From NCBI GenBank assembly GCA_011799875.1, contig CM022298.1:284777395-284841394 (forward strand): a stretch of 64,000 nucleotides of DNA. The letters are read 5' to 3'. Under the pieces are notes generated by a model that did no database searches, was not told the origin of the DNA, and worked only from the letters and a program-made list of their open reading frames with translations. The translations under genes and the position numbers were made by a program. The DNA comes from Thinopyrum elongatum (taxonomy: Eukaryota; Streptophyta; Magnoliopsida; Poales; Poaceae). Shown here one piece after another: positions 32,471 through 44,750 of this stretch (the stretch's first letter is position 1; the number at the start of each line of letters is the position of its first letter).

Positions 32471-32981
32471 GGGAGAGGCACGGGGGCTGGCTCTTCATGA
32501 TCTTAGGGCAACCGCCCCGTGCAACCAATTCCGCACCCTGCAATTCTGGCTAGCGCGTTACTCCTGCCCAGCCTCACCAATCCGGTGTCCTTGCTCCCCT
32601 ACACAGAGCAATACCTCCATGACCGCCCTCTTCGCCAATCCCACGTTCTGCGCACAATCCGCATCGAGGGAAGGGTTGCAGAAAAGGAGGAGTGATGACA
32701 AAAATGGCAGTTACCTCAAGCCACGCGTGCTCGTGGGCCTGCCTAGGACGAGCTTGGTGGTAACCCGCATGCGCGCGTGCCCCTGGTTTCTAACACAAGC
32801 AGTAACACCCGCCTAAGCGTGAAGGTTGCCGGAGGAAGGGTCGGGGCTAACCTGAGTCCAAATTAACGGAGAAGCAAAGACGATCTCAAAAGACCGATAT
32901 CGCCATGGCGAGATTTCACGCCAGTCTTTGCCGCATGTCTGCGATGCATGGCAGCACGTGTGGCCTAGGCCCAAGGACTCC
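32471..32981 (+). other. A: non-coding stretch before the 3' LTR
   Basis: No supported frame. It is partly alignable with 61175-61690 of element C. Confidence 0.5.
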
Positions 32982-33862
32982 TTTTGGTGTATAAAACATG
33001 GGTATTTTATACCCTAACCTATGCACAGACAAGTAGCAGCTCCCCGGCCAACTCAAGTTATAAATAAGACTTTCAAGCCAAAGGAGCCGCTCTTTGAGGG
33101 ATCAATGAGTGCATCAAGAAGACCAAGATTCAAGGCCAAGTAGATCAACTTGGCCAAGGAGAAGAACAAGACAGTCGTCAAGATCAATAGAAGAAGCAGC
33201 CATTGCCGGCAAGGCAAAGGCCCGGCAAGCTCTTTGGCCGGCAAACTCCCGCCAGCTACCAGTGCTACACCTCACCAAGCAGCTAGACGCCGATCAGTGA
33301 GGTGTCGAGCCCACGGGCAGTTAGGTGAGGCATGTCGGACACGTGTCAGCTCGCCGGGGGGATTTTTACCTTTATCAACACCCGTCCAGATGGCGTGTCA
33401 AGCTAATAGGAGTTAGCTAGGCATGTGGCGCAGCAGCCTTGCCGGGGCTTCTCCTCCTCACGACACCTAGTGCATTTAATGCCTCTTGTCGTGACTAGCA
33501 GAGTTAGGTATGATAGCACTGTTTGCTATCTAATCATCATGTAATTACCTTTTTGCCATTGTGGTAACCCCTTTGAGCTATAAAAGGAGGGCTAGGGTAA
33601 CGTTTACAAGGACCGACCCTTTGCACAACTACACGCATAGCTGCTATCTCTCGCACCTTGCCGGGGATAGCACTCCTTGTACTTGTGTCCAATACAAACA
33701 CCCAATATGGCAAGCAGGATAGGGTTTTACACCTCTCGGTGGCGCGAACCTGGGTAAAGATCCCTGCGTCCTCCCTTGATTTTGCTCTTTGCGTCTTGTG
33801 CATCTCCCTATCCGAACCACTAGGGGCTTGATGGCCCCATAGATGGTCGTTCCACACCGACA
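32982..33862 (+). repeat. A: 3' LTR, 881 bp
   Basis: Starts at TTTTGGTGT, which aligns with the TGTCGGTGCA start of the C LTR but has lost TG, and ends CCACACCGACA. TATAAAA lies at 33589-33595, and GAACCTGGGTAAAGA near the end is shared with C. Confidence 0.8.
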
Positions 33863-34760
33863 GCAGGGGCACTCACAGACTTCAAGATGAACCTGCTTAG
33901 TGCAACAATGCAGCCAGCAAGACATCGCACATCCTTGACGCACTTCGGTGCTTCAATCTGCTCAATTGCTTTTATCTTTTTGGGATTGGCTTCGATTCTA
34001 TGCTGAGAAACAAAGAACCCAATCCCAGATGGAACAACAAACACACACTTCTTGGGTTTGAGCTTGAGATTGATCTTGCACAGATTAGCAAATGTTTCTT
34101 AAAAATCTTGAATGAGTGTTGCTTTGTCCTTGGTTTTGACCACTATATCATCCATATATGCTTCCACATTTCTATGCAGTTGAGGCTAAAAACTAATCTG
34201 GACAGCTGTTGCAAATGTTGAACCAACACTCTTCAACCCGTAAGGCATACGTATGAAGCAATACGTGCCACAAGGAGTGATGAACGGTCTTATCTTCATC
34301 TTCTTTTGACATAAATATCTGATGATACCCAGAGTAGGAATCAAGGAATGACAGCAGATCACATCAGGCAGTGGAGTAAATAATCAGGTCGATGCACGGC
34401 AAGGGAAATTCGTCCTTCGAGCAAGCTTTATTGATGTCGGTATAATCAATGCAAAGCCGCCACTTGTCATTCGCCTTGCGCACAACAACTGGATTAGCCA
34501 ACCACGTGGGATGGAGTACACCTCTGACCAAACCTGCTGCTTCCAACTTCTTGATCTCTTCGGCAATGAATTGTTGCTGCTCCAAAGCTTGCTTCCTCAC
34601 CTTCTGCTTGACAGGCTGCGCGTGAGGATAGACAGCAAGGTGGTGCTCAATTACCTTCCTGGGAACACCCGGGATGTCAGATGGTTGCCATGCAACCACA
34701 TCGATAATCGCCCGCAGGAAGGCAACAAGCGCGCTTTCCTATTTATCATCAAGGGTGGAA
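33863..34760 (-). pseudogene. D reverse transcriptase, truncated and broken
   Basis: MVAWQPSDIPGVPRKVI, KANDKWRLCIDYTDINKAC, a box that reads AYMDDIVVKTKDKATL (about 34170-34120, intact YMDD) and GFFVSQHRIEANPKKIKAIE identify RT. Stops and frameshifts occur near 34380, 34290 and 34190. It ends in LAGCIVALSRFILKS, where element A begins. Confidence 0.85.
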
Positions 34761-34761
34761 C

Positions 34762-35604
34762 TTATTGTGAAAGTCCCCCCCGAGCCTTGCTCCTTGGTGG
34801 ACACCTTTTTAGTTTCTGGTAGAGCAGCTTTGTTCTTCTTGCTCTTGCCAGCAAAGCTCTCTGGCACATCCTCGACAGAGCACAACACTCCAAAGAGGCA
34901 CGCTTGCCAGAGTCAGGGGTCATGTCGGTCTTCTTCCTCATCTTCCCCCCGGGAGCTTGGTCGGTAGGAGCAAGTGCGTTGGCGGCAGACGCTGCAATTG
35001 CTTCCCGGTAGATTTGATCAGCGCAAATCAATGCATCCTGCATATCTGAGTGGACGGTGATGACACTAATCAGCCCAGGCATCTTCAAAGTGTTGTAGGA
35101 GTATTGGGATGCTGCCATGATCTTTGCAAGTGCTGGGTGTCCAAGCATTCCATTGTAAGGCAACGAAATCTTGACGATGTCGAAGACGATCTTTTCTGTC
35201 CTGTAGTTGAGTTCATTGCCAAACGTCATCAGCAAAGTGATCTTGCCCTTCACCTGGCTCCTTCCCGGATTGATTCCGTGGAATGTGCCAGTCTTCTTCA
35301 GATTCTCATCAGAAATCTACTGTCTCTTGATCACGTCAGGTGACATCAATTTGAGACCAGCCCCACTGTCAACCAGCATCTTTGTCACCTTGATATTGCG
35401 TATTGTTGGTGAAACCAACAATGACAAGCACCCAGCTGCAGTTGTGCGATCAGGATGGTCCTCGACGTAAAAAATGATGGGCGTGTTGGACCATCTCAGG
35501 GGCTTCTGGTCACCCACCACTGGTTCTGTCGCATTGACCTCACACACCCACTGCTTCAGTTGGCAGTGAGAAGTGTGCAAAGATGCACCTCCGTCAGTGC
35601 GCAT
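34762..35604 (-). pseudogene. D aspartic protease and linker
   Basis: MRTDGGASLHTSHCQLKQW, PIIFYVEDHPDRTT and the active site MLVDSGAGLKLMS (Asp-Ser-Gly kept). A stop follows KRQ near 35317; the linker continues as NGMLGHPALAKIMAASQYSY and a Lys-rich part. It would process Gag-Pol. Confidence 0.85.
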
Positions 35605-37660
35605 TGCTTCTGTGGCTTTCTGGAACTCAGCTTCACTAGACTCGTCATCATCCTCTTCGTCTTAGTCATCATCATCTGCTTTCTTGTCTCGACTCTTGCA
35701 GGCTTCTCCTTCTCTTGCTTGGTCTTGCCGCGGTGACCTCCTCGGCTACCACGTTTCTTGCCGGATCCATTTGCACCGTCGGCCTTCTCCTTAACTCTAT
35801 TCTCATATTCAGCCTTGTGCTTCTCGGCAAGCTGCTCTACTTGCCAGCAGTCTTGAAGGTCATGGCTCTTGGTGCGATGGATCTTGTAGTACTGCTTGCC
35901 GGAGCCCCCTGTCAGATCAGCAGCAGCCAAGGCTTGGCATGAGGCGCACCCGGCAGTACTGCTTGCCGGAGCCCCCTTGTCGGAGCTCTCGGCCTTAGCC
36001 TTCTTGGCGGGGCCACTGTTGCCGGATCCCTCCACAGCAAGCACCACTTTGCCCTTGCGCTTGCGGTTTTCTTCTTTGAGGTGTTGGTGGCACCGTCATC
36101 TTTTGAATCAGATTCTGTGGCAACCTCCTCCACAGGAAGTTTCCGTCCTTCCTCAGCCCATGCACACTTGTCGGCCAGAGCATAAAGCTTGCCGACATCC
36201 CTCACCTTGGTCATGGCCATCTCTTCCCGCATCTTGCGGTTCCTCACATTCTGATGGAACGCGACAATGATTGATGCGGGGTGGATATCGGGAATGTTGC
36301 GTTGCACAAGACTGAATCTCTGTATGTCCTTACGGAGTGACTCCTCTTCCTTTTGCGGGATCAATTGCAAATCTTTTTCTTGGCCTGGAACTTTGTGCCC
36401 GCCTATGAAGGCGCCAATAAATTTGTGGCACAAATCTGCCCAGTAGGAAATGGAGTCCTTCGGCAAGTTCATCAACCACAACCTAATGTTGGGTTTGAGA
36501 ACTAAAAATAAGTAGTTGGAAAAAATCTTGTCATCCCGAGCTCTAGCAGCTTGCAGCGCGATGATGTAAATGCTCAGGAACTCCGAAGGGTGTATCTCAC
36601 CGTCATACTTCTCCACCTCCGGCTTCAAGTTCCGGGAGTTGGGCCACTGGACTTGCTGCGGCTCTCGGGTAAACGCAGGACAACCTACCTCATAAGGCAG
36701 GCCTCCATTGTTCCCTGGCGCAGGCTCATCAATAGCGGATCCCTGGACGCCTTTCAGATTGACGACGTGCTTCTCGTCGCCGTTCGATGGTTGTACGTGC
36801 ATCTTCTCCGTGCCGTTCTTGCAGAACTTGGCGCTGATCGTGGTGAGCTCGTGGATCAGATGACGCCATGGACACGTCGTCATGGGCGTCGACCCAGTGG
36901 CTTTGCTGCTGAGGTTGTTGCTATCGTGGAGGAGATTGCACCATGGGCACTCCTCCTCCAGTGCTTTCACCGGCAGCGCGCACCGGGGCGATGGGCTGTT
37001 GTTGTGAAGGTCCCGCCTGTTGCGGCTTGTCATTGTTGGCAAAGCCAAAAAGACTCTGGATACTGACCCTCCACTAGTCCATCTTGTCCGTTGTAGGAGG
37101 AAACTACAGAAGTAGTTGTGCACACGCTAGGGCTTCTTCTAGCGTGGATGGCATGGAAAGGTGCGAGGAATGAGAGGAGTTCTTGCTTCCAACTGATCTA
37201 GAAGAAGCTCTGTCTCGAACCTGCGACCTTCGCTTGTTGTCGCCAACGCGCTGGCGTGCTTGCTGGTCTAGTGCATCTTGAGGATGATCCAGAAGACCCT
37301 TGTCATGGGGACGCTCGAAGCCGTTGATGCCATGGCACTGCTCATCACACACGGCCTGAGATGGTCATGGCGTGGGCACCAGTGTGGGCATCTTGGAGTG
37401 TGCCCTGTTGTCCTTGGAGTTTGTCGCACTGCCCGCAGGCAGCGCGGCCCCATCCCTAGAACTGGTGGCATGTGGATTGTTGTCGTTGCGGATGATGACG
37501 CTCACCTGGCTGTGATCGCTAGAACATCATGGAGGTTGTTCTTCGCCTCCGCCTCCTCCTTCGCCACTGTGACTCACACCGCCGTTGCCTGTATATAAGG
37601 CACTGGTGGCTAGGACGAAGACGGACCGACCGTCATGGTTCCCTTCTTATTGGGCGCCAT
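35556..37660 (-). pseudogene. D gag, broken
   Basis: The likely start at 37660 (MAPNKKGTMTVGPSSS) ends at a stop after 16 codons. Further in, a 403-codon frame (35912-37123) holds the core: EKYDGEIHPSEFLSIYIIAL, LWLMNLPKDSISYWADLCHK, FIGAFIGGHKVPGQ and RNIPDIHPASIIVAFHQNVR. The knuckle reads YYKIHRTKSHDLQDC, with the first Cys changed to Tyr and the Gly to Ser, so zinc binding is doubtful. Confidence 0.85.
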
Positions 37661-37721
37661 GGCGATGAAGCTATTGATGAAGCTGACGCGGAACTGCTAA
37701 TTCTGGTTCGCATAAGAGATC

Positions 37722-37739
37722 CCCCTAACTGGCACACCA
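37722..37739 (-). other. D primer-binding site
   Basis: TGGTGTGCCAGTTAGGGG on the minus strand, four bases after the LTR. It differs from the E2 and B site at a few positions. Confidence 0.65.
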
Positions 37740-37743
37740 CAGA

Positions 37744-38591
37744 TGTCGTGCGTACGACCATCTGTGGAATCATGGCGATGCCTTTGTAGTTTGACTAGAG
37801 GGATCGACGTGCTCAAAGAGCAGAACCAGCAGAAAACACACAATATTTACCTAGGTTCGGGCCGCTGTGAAGCGTAAAACCCTACTCCTGATTTGTGTAT
37901 TGAATGTATATGTATCTAGTTACAAGGAGCGCACATCCAGCAAGGTGCTTGGGAAATGCAGCTACGCATGCAAATGGACATGGTTTCGACCCTTGTTAAG
38001 GTAGCGATGGGCCTCCTTTTATAGACTAAGGGGTCACCACAATGACAAAATGGTAAATCTACACTGTAAATAGTGGCTATAGTGCCAAATACCTAACTCT
38101 GACAGGTTAGGACAAATGCATTTAATGCACCATGAGGTGTCTTGTGGATGGAGCTCTCCGGCATTTGCCCATCTACCTTCTATTCCTTTGATACATCATT
38201 TGGACGGGTGTCATTAAAGATGTATCTTCGGCGGTGAGCTGCCACGTGCCCAGACAAGTATCACCTAACTACCTGCCTGCTCGAAACCTCACTGACAAGT
38301 GACAACCTGATCAATAAGGTGAAGAAGTGGCAAGGTAGTGGGGTTCTTGCCGGGCTCGGAACTTGTCGGGCTTGAATCTTGAGATGTCCTCCCCGGCAAG
38401 GATCTTGCCGGGTCCTCGAGTTATGTCTTCAGCATTTCTGGTCTCCATCTTCTAAGATCTTATTTGCTTCTTATAATCTGATCTTGAGTTTGTCTTATAG
38501 TTATCCTCCGGCAAGGCCCGCCGTCAGGAAGGCTGCTACTGCCTGTGCATAAGTATGCGGTATCAAAGACCCCATTTTTAATACACCGACA
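37744..38591 (-). repeat. D 5' LTR, 848 bp
   Basis: TGTCGTGCGTACG to ATACACCGACA on the plus strand. Shared blocks with E1/E2 LTRs (AACCCTACTCCTG, CTCCTTTTATAGA, GGGGTCACCACAATG) show a related family. The minus-strand TATAAAAG lies near 38020. Confidence 0.9.
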
Positions 38592-39376
38592 CCTTCCAAA
38601 GCAGTTTTTCTTGGAGAAATTTTGGAACTTCTTCACAAGCATTGCAATTTCTCTGCCAATGTCTTCAGGGTCACCATAACTATAGTCAGTATCTTCAGAT
38701 GAACACACAACTTTTGCCTTCAGAGCATGAGCACGTACATAGTTGGGACCATTGATGTCTCTCTTCTCAGATAGCTGAAATTCATGAGTATTGAGCCTCT
38801 CAAGAATATGAGCGGGGTCCAATTGCTTGAAATCCGTCCGCTCTTGAATCATCAAGGATAGGGTGTCAAATGAACTATCAAGAGACCTCAGTAGCTTCTC
38901 ACAACTTCATTCTTTGTGATGTCAGTGGTGCCGAGAGCATGAAGCTCATTGGTGATATCAGTAAGACGATCGAAGGTAAGATGAACATTTTCACTGTCGT
39001 GCCTCTTAGAGCGATTGAAGAGATTGCGAAGAACATCGATTCATGAGTCTCGCTGGGAAGAGATGCCTTCATTGACCTTGGAGAGCTAGTCCTAGACTAC
39101 CTTCACACACTCCAGAGCACTCACACAGCCATATGACCCTTTGGTCAGATTACCAGAGATGATGTTTTTGGTAGTCGATTCTAGTTGCGCGAACCTCTTC
39201 ACATCAGCCACGGTGACAACTTCACCGACTTTGGGAACACCAGTCCTGACGACATACCAGAGGTCATTGTCGATAGCTTCAAGATGCATGCACATCGTAT
39301 TCTTCCAGTAGGGGTAATCAGTGTCATCGAAGATGGGGCATGCAAAGGAAACCTTGATTATCCCTGCAGTCGACAT
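38592..39376 (-). pseudogene. F copia gag, truncated
   Basis: The ATG at 39376 (MSTAGIIKVSFACPIFDDTD) is followed by YPYWKNTMCMHLEAIDNDLW, typical of the UBN2/DUF4219-type Gag of plant copia elements. A frameshift near 39090 follows. The middle part reads QLDPAHILERLNTHEFQLSE and EIAMLVKKFQNFSKKNCFGR, just before the expected zinc knuckle, where D is inserted. Confidence 0.85.
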
Positions 39377-39428
39377 AGCTAAAACTCCAGGTGGTTAAAC
39401 CGAATCACACAGAAGAATGGTGCACCTT

Positions 39429-39440
39429 GCTCTGATACCA
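39429..39440 (-). other. F primer-binding site (initiator tRNA-Met)
   Basis: TGGTATCAGAGC on the minus strand, two bases from the LTR. This is the standard plant site complementary to initiator methionine tRNA. Confidence 0.92.
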
Positions 39441-39442
39441 AT

Positions 39443-40783
39443 TGAAAGTGCTAGTTATCGACCAGAGGGGGTGAATAGGCAATTTTTATGAAAGTCTTTG
39501 AAACAAGCAATGTCTTCGAAGACGTGAATCTAAACCAGCACCTAAGTAGGATACATCAAAAGATAAACTACACTAAGCATGCTAATATGTCTACAACAAT
39601 TGAAGTGAGATGTGAAGTCAAATAGCAGCTAGGTAGAACAGAGCAGTTTGAGAAGATAGTGTGAAGACAAAGATGCGGTCAGAGGGAAAGTCTTCACACA
39701 ATGTCTTCGAACAGGGCAAGCATGCAAAGGTTTCACGAAGCTAAATAGAAAGTAAAGGAGTGAAGTGATGTAAACAGTTGCTCCAGGAAGACACGTGATT
39801 TGTTTGACCAGTTCCAGCTATTGTGACAGATGTACGTCTGGTTTGGGAGGCTGAGGTTGAACTCAGAAGACCTAGTCTTCACCTTATTCCCTTTGAGTTA
39901 AGATCCGCAAATCTCACCCAATCACTCGGGTATGTCTTCAAGGTAGAGTTCCAAACCTTCATAGACTTTGTTCATCGCTAATCCACAATGACTCTTGGAT
40001 GCTCAAAATGCGACGCCTGACCGGTTGGAAGATCACATTCTTCAAGTGTAATAAGTCTTCGGTTCACACGGAATAGAAAGGCTTTGGTGATGCTCAATAA
40101 AATTTGGGCTCTGGGTGTTTTATCTTTGTCCTTGCAAGGATTATTTCTCAAAGGCTTTGGAGGTGGGTTGCTCTCAAATGACAATAGCCGTGTAATAACT
40201 CAGAATAACCACCAACTTATGGTGGAGGGGTGGGCTATTTATAGTGAGGAGGCAACCCGACATGATATGTCCAAAATGACCCTCGGTAAGTGGACAACCG
40301 TTAGGTGTCCAATGGTCGGATTTCAAACTCATGCGGAAACTTTACTTGGGCTCCAATTAAAGCTGGCTCAACCAACTCTCGAAGAGGTTTTCTCTCATTG
40401 TCTTTGCTGGAAGACATAGGATTTTAGGTTGAGCATCACGTCAGTTTTCTGACTTTGTTTACCTCGACCCCACTTAACAGTGTGGTGGTTCCTATGACTA
40501 AAAAAATAAGAAAATGAAACTACCATAATACTATGTCTTCGTGCTCCATTGTCTTCTAGCTAAAGTCATCACGTACCATTGTCTTCAATATGAATGTCTT
40601 CGCGAACCACCATTATCTTCAATGTCTTCATGCATTTTTAGGGGTCATCTTTGATGGGTAATCCGAATCAATAGGGACATCTACTTGTGTTCTCATGTGA
40701 ATCTTACAAACAGATTAGTCCCTCAAACAAGTTTGTCGTCAATACTCCAAAACCAACAAGGGGTGGCACCAGATGAACTTACA
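39443..40783 (-). repeat. F 5' LTR, 1341 bp
   Basis: On the plus strand it starts TGAAAGTGCTAGTTATCGAC and ends CACCAGATGAACTTACA; the short inverted ends TGAAAGT/ACTTACA are imperfect. The right boundary is inferred from these ends only. Confidence 0.75.
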
Positions 40784-40936
40784 GAGAGAATTCTGCATAG
40801 TGAATGAAATTCAAGATACTGGTAACCTCGTCAATGGCCTCCCCCCATTGATCATTATTACCACGTAATAATGTGTCATTTGCTACATGAGGATCTATGA
40901 AATACTCTTTATCCCTTATTGATCTCTGCACAATCA
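40784..40936. other. Short unassigned spacer
   Basis: 153 bp between the copia LTR and the Athila-type LTR; nothing recognised. Confidence 0.4.
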
Positions 40937-42310
40937 CGATACGTCTCCAATGTATCTAAAATTTATGAAGTATTCATGTCATGTTTACAATAATTTCATA
41001 TGGTCTTGGTGCACTTTTATAAGATTTTTATGGAACTAACCTATTAACCTAGTGCCCCGTGCTATTTGTTGTTTTCTGCATGTTTTTGGCCATTTAGAAA
41101 ATCCATACCAAACAAATTCCAAATGCCACGAAACTTTACGGTGAATTTTTATGGACCAAAAGAAACCCCCGAAGTACCAGAGATGGACCAGAGGGTGGCT
41201 AGACGGGCCATGAGCCCAGGGGCGCTCCCCTGCCTAAGGTGCACCAGCTGAGCACGTAGGAGCCTCGGGCACCCCCCTGACATGAAATCAACACCAAAAA
41301 TTCCTATAAATACAGAAACCCCCGAAAAGAAACCTAGAACTTCCATGCCACCTCAAGCCTCTATTCCCAAGAAATCCCATCTGGAGGCCTTCTCTGGCAC
41401 CCTGCCGGAGGGGGGAATCATCACCGAAGGCCATATTCATCATCCCGTTGGTCTCCATGACGAGGAGGGAGTAGTTCACCCTCGAGGCTGAGGGTACATA
41501 CCAGTAGCTATGTGTTTGATCTCTATCTCTCTCTCTCTCTCTCGTGTTCTTGATCCGGCATGATCTTGATGTACCATGGGCTTTGTTAATATATTTGGAT
41601 TATATGGTGTTTTTCCCTCTCTATCTTGTTGTGATGAATTGAATCTTGCTTTTTGAGGTTTCGTTATGTTGGATTTGAGATCACTTGATGTATGTCTTGC
41701 ATATGGATACCCGTGGTGACAATGGGGTATTCTATTTGAGTCACTTGATGTATGTTTTGGTAATCAACTTGCAAATTCCCGTGGTGACATTAGGGTAATC
41801 TAGGCACATTTGTTGATACAAATTTTCATCCTACGTTCTCCGATAGAAACTTTGGAGTGATTCTTTGTTGCACGTTGAGGGATTGCTATATGATTCAATT
41901 ATGTTAGCACCGTTTAGAGATTGCACTAGTGAAAGTATGAACCCTAGGCCTTCTTTCCAAGCATTGCAATACAATTTGGGCTCACTTTTGTTACTTGCTA
42001 CCTTGCTATTTTTATTATTTCAGATTTCAAAAACCTATATCTACTATCCATACTACACTTGTATCACCATCTCTTCGCCGAACTAGTGCACCTATACAAC
42101 TTACCATTGTATTGGGTGTGTTGGGGACACTAAAGATTTCTTGTATTTGATTGCAGGGTTGTTTGAGAGAGACCATATTCATCCTACACCTCCCACGGAT
42201 TGATAAACCTTAGGTCATCCACTTGAGGGAAAATTGCTTTTGTCCTACAAAACTCCGCGCTTGGAGACCCAATAGAGTCTACAAGAATAAAAGTTGTATA
42301 GTAGATATCA
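40937..42310 (+). repeat. Athila-type 5' LTR, 1374 bp
   Basis: Starts CGATACGTCTCCAATGTATC, one base off the usual TGATACGTCTCC start, and ends AGTAGATATCA just before an Athila-type primer-binding site. TATAAATA lies at 41305-41312. It contains a (CT)n stretch at 41520-41543. No partner LTR is in the window. Confidence 0.82.
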
Positions 42311-42320
42311 AGCTCTTTTC

Positions 42321-42340
42321 TGGCACCGTTGCCCGGGAGG
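42321..42340 (+). other. Athila-type primer-binding site
   Basis: TGGCACCGTTGCCCGGGAGG, ten bases after the LTR. It is close to the tRNA-Asp-type site known for Athila elements (TGGCGCCGTTGCC). The leader runs to about 42436, where Mutator-like coding sequence begins. Confidence 0.85.
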
Positions 42341-42436
42341 TGAGTGCTTGAAGGTATATCTTTAGAAATTGCAATTGAATCTTTTAGTTTCTTGTTTATC
42401 ACTAGTTTGGTTTATAAAAGATGAACACAACTAGTT

Positions 42437-43690
42437 GTTTCCAGTTGCTTATGGTGTTCTAGAAGTGGAGTCTATTGAGAGTTGGACTTTGTTTCACAAA
42501 CCTAAAGAAAATTGTAGGTCATCCTGAAGGTTTAGTGATACAAATTGATGCTTGCAAAGGATTGCAAACTGCTGTTGAGGCTGTGTACCCTGGAGTGGAG
42601 CACAGAGAGTGTAGGAGACATTTGCTTAGAATTTTAGTAAGAAATTCAAGGGGAAGTTATATGATGATGACTTGTGGCCTTGCTCACTAACCTATAGTGT
42701 CAAGAAGCATAACGAGCATCTGAACTAGCTCAAAAGCAAGCCCAAAGTAAAGGAATTTCTGCACGAGCACCACACAAAAATCTGGGCAAGAGCTGATTTC
42801 AATGAGATGTGCAAGGTTGACTATGTGAACAACAACCTTGCTGAATCATTCAACTCTAGAATTAGGAAATATAAGAGCCTTCACATAGTTCACCTGCTAT
42901 ACAAGATCAGGCAGTACATCATGGAGAAATTGGACTTAAGAAACATAATTGCAGCTTACCATTTCATTGGTCACTACATCATATCAGCAGTAATGAAGGT
43001 TTTGATGGAGAAGACAAATGGTTTGGAGATGAGTATCGTTAGGAGAAGCCCAACAAAGGCTGAGGTGACTGCTACAGAGAGAGAGAAAAGAGAATGGAGG
43101 TATCTTGTTGACATAGAGAAGTGGTCTTGCAGTTGTACGCAATGGCAGATCACTGGTAAACCTTGAATCAATGCCCTTTTTTAATCACTTCTCTAAGAGG
43201 TGAAGCAAGTGGAATATATCAGTATGTCCATAAATACTACTCTATTGAGATGTTTTGAGCTACTTATGCTGATAACTTACCAACTCTAGAAGGAAAATAA
43301 CAGTGGGACTGTGTAGATCCAGGATTCAAACTGTGTGCTCCTATTTAGAACAGACCACCAGGCAGACCAAGAAAGCAGAGGATAAGAGCTAGCAGTCAAG
43401 GAAAGGGCCTTGGTACTAGGAAGTATAAGTGCAAGAGATGTGGAAGATGTGGACACAAAACCAAGGGCTGCAAAGAATATGTTCATCCAGCCTTTGGAGA
43501 AGAAGAACATTGGGGAGTAGATAATGCAGATGATCATCCTATAGCTAATGAGCCAGTAGAAGAAGAAGTAGAAGATGAAAACAAGGATGAAGAGCCAGAA
43601 CCTGATGTTCTTCAACAGCAGATGCCACCACCAAAGGAAGCCTCATATGAGGCATCTATACAAGCTAATGTAGTTAGGTATGTGCCAGCA
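42437..43690 (+). pseudogene. MULE transposase, truncated and broken
   Basis: Frames in order: LFPVAYGVLEVESIESW, then VIQIDACKGLQTAVEAVYPG with VEHRECRRHLL, which is the second catalytic Asp and the C/H motif of the MULE transposase core; then DYVNNNLAESFNSRIRKYK; then the SWIM zinc finger start CSCTQWQITGKP, whose next Cys is a TGA stop; then a basic region with PPGRPRK and a CCHC knuckle CKRCGRCGHKTKGC (about 43430-43472). Frameshifts occur near 42515, 42655 and 42720. An intact protein would cut and move the element. This one is dead. Confidence 0.88.
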
Positions 43691-44750
43691 ACTTGTTTTA
43701 GTCTTCAACTTGTTTTAGTTTTCATTAATATCTTAAAAATTGTGTTATGTTTGAACTTGTTTTAGTCATATAAATAATTACTAAACAGGAGCAGATAGGG
43801 GAGCTTCTCCAAGGTGTGGTAACCAGAAGATAAATGTACCAGCAACAACATTTTTCTTAGTTACTGGAAGCAGCGTTGACAACAAGGGTGTCTCTCCTCC
43901 CAAAAAAGCAGTAATGACAGATGAAGCTCGACCCAGTGCCCCAACCTAGCAAAGAACACTAGAAGCAAGGAAAAGCTAGCTCTGAACCCAACCAAGAACA
44001 CCAGGAGCAAGAAACTAAAGTTTTAGTTTGTGTAATTTGCCAAGTACTTTTACTAGATAAAATTGTTATGCACTTGATGTTGTTCTGTGTGCACTGTGAT
44101 GCCCAGTACTTTTATGTTCGTAGTGCTTTGTGCACTAGTTATGCCCAGTGTTTGGTACATTTGTGGGGATCAACTTCTTAGTGCTTTGTGCCCAGTGTGG
44201 TGTTTAATAAGTTTGTTGTTGAACTTCTTTCTATATTCATATGCCATAATTTCTGCCATCACATCTACTTTGGCATAATTTTGTCATTTGACGTCGTCAA
44301 CGACAAAACTACATCTACTTTGGCATAGTTTTGTCATCGACATCATCAAGGACAAAACTACATCTACCTTGGCATAGTTTTGTCTACATCTACTTTGGAC
44401 ATCTCAACCAGCATCTACTTTGTATCCATCCACACCAACATCTACTTTGCACAAACAAAATGACATGTTTCATCTTGAACTACAATAGTGCATCATCATC
44501 TTCAAATACATCTTACTAGGTTGTACCATTCTTTTGACAAGCAAAAACTGCTACAACTACCACACAAACAGTAGTACAACACAAATTCCTACAAATAACA
44601 ATGCTAAAAGAAGCATCGTCTCATCTCTTTCTCTCACCTTCTTCTACAAAACAAGATTCTTCCTTGACAGCTCCAGGTTTTCCTTCTGCAAATTATGACT
44701 TTTGGTATAGCTCTGTTCTACCTCTGCGTGTAGGTCTTCAAAAGCCAGCG
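42437..44750 (+). mobile_element. Mutator-like element, left part, 5'-truncated
   Basis: Begins abruptly inside a MULE transposase right after the Athila-type leader, so the left terminal repeat and the N-terminal half of the gene are missing. It ends where element C is inserted at 44751; the rest resumes at 62629. The 3' part (44030-44750) is non-coding and has three copies of ACATCTACTTTGGCATAG-like units near 44270-44460. Confidence 0.75.

Larger units (their letters stand above)
31366..33862 (+). mobile_element. A: 3' end of a plus-strand gypsy element
   Basis: Consists of an internal 3' region with an antisense B3-type gene and an 881-bp LTR. The plus orientation follows from the LTR's TATAAAA (33589) and its ACCGACA end. 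Bases before the LTR (GGGGCTAACC, AGAAGCAAAGA, GATCTCAAAA) match the same position in element C, so A and C are related families. The 5' part, gag and pol are absent: the left side stops at the CACTA end. The right end is in the RT gene of D. Confidence 0.8.
33863..38591 (-). mobile_element. D: 5' half of a minus-strand gypsy element
   Basis: Minus-strand order: 848-bp LTR, primer-binding site, gag, protease, RT. The RT is cut at 33863 by element A, and RNase H, integrase and the 3' LTR are not in the window. D itself interrupts the gag of copia element F at 38591/38592. Confidence 0.9.
38592..40783 (-). mobile_element. F: 5' end of a minus-strand copia element
   Basis: A 1341-bp LTR, a TGGTATCAGAGC primer-binding site and the gag gene read on the minus strand. 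The gag is cut by D. No pol is in the window. Confidence 0.88.

Noticed and set aside
41520..41545. (CT)n run as a regulatory element
   Set aside because: Simple microsatellite inside the Athila-type LTR; no further support.
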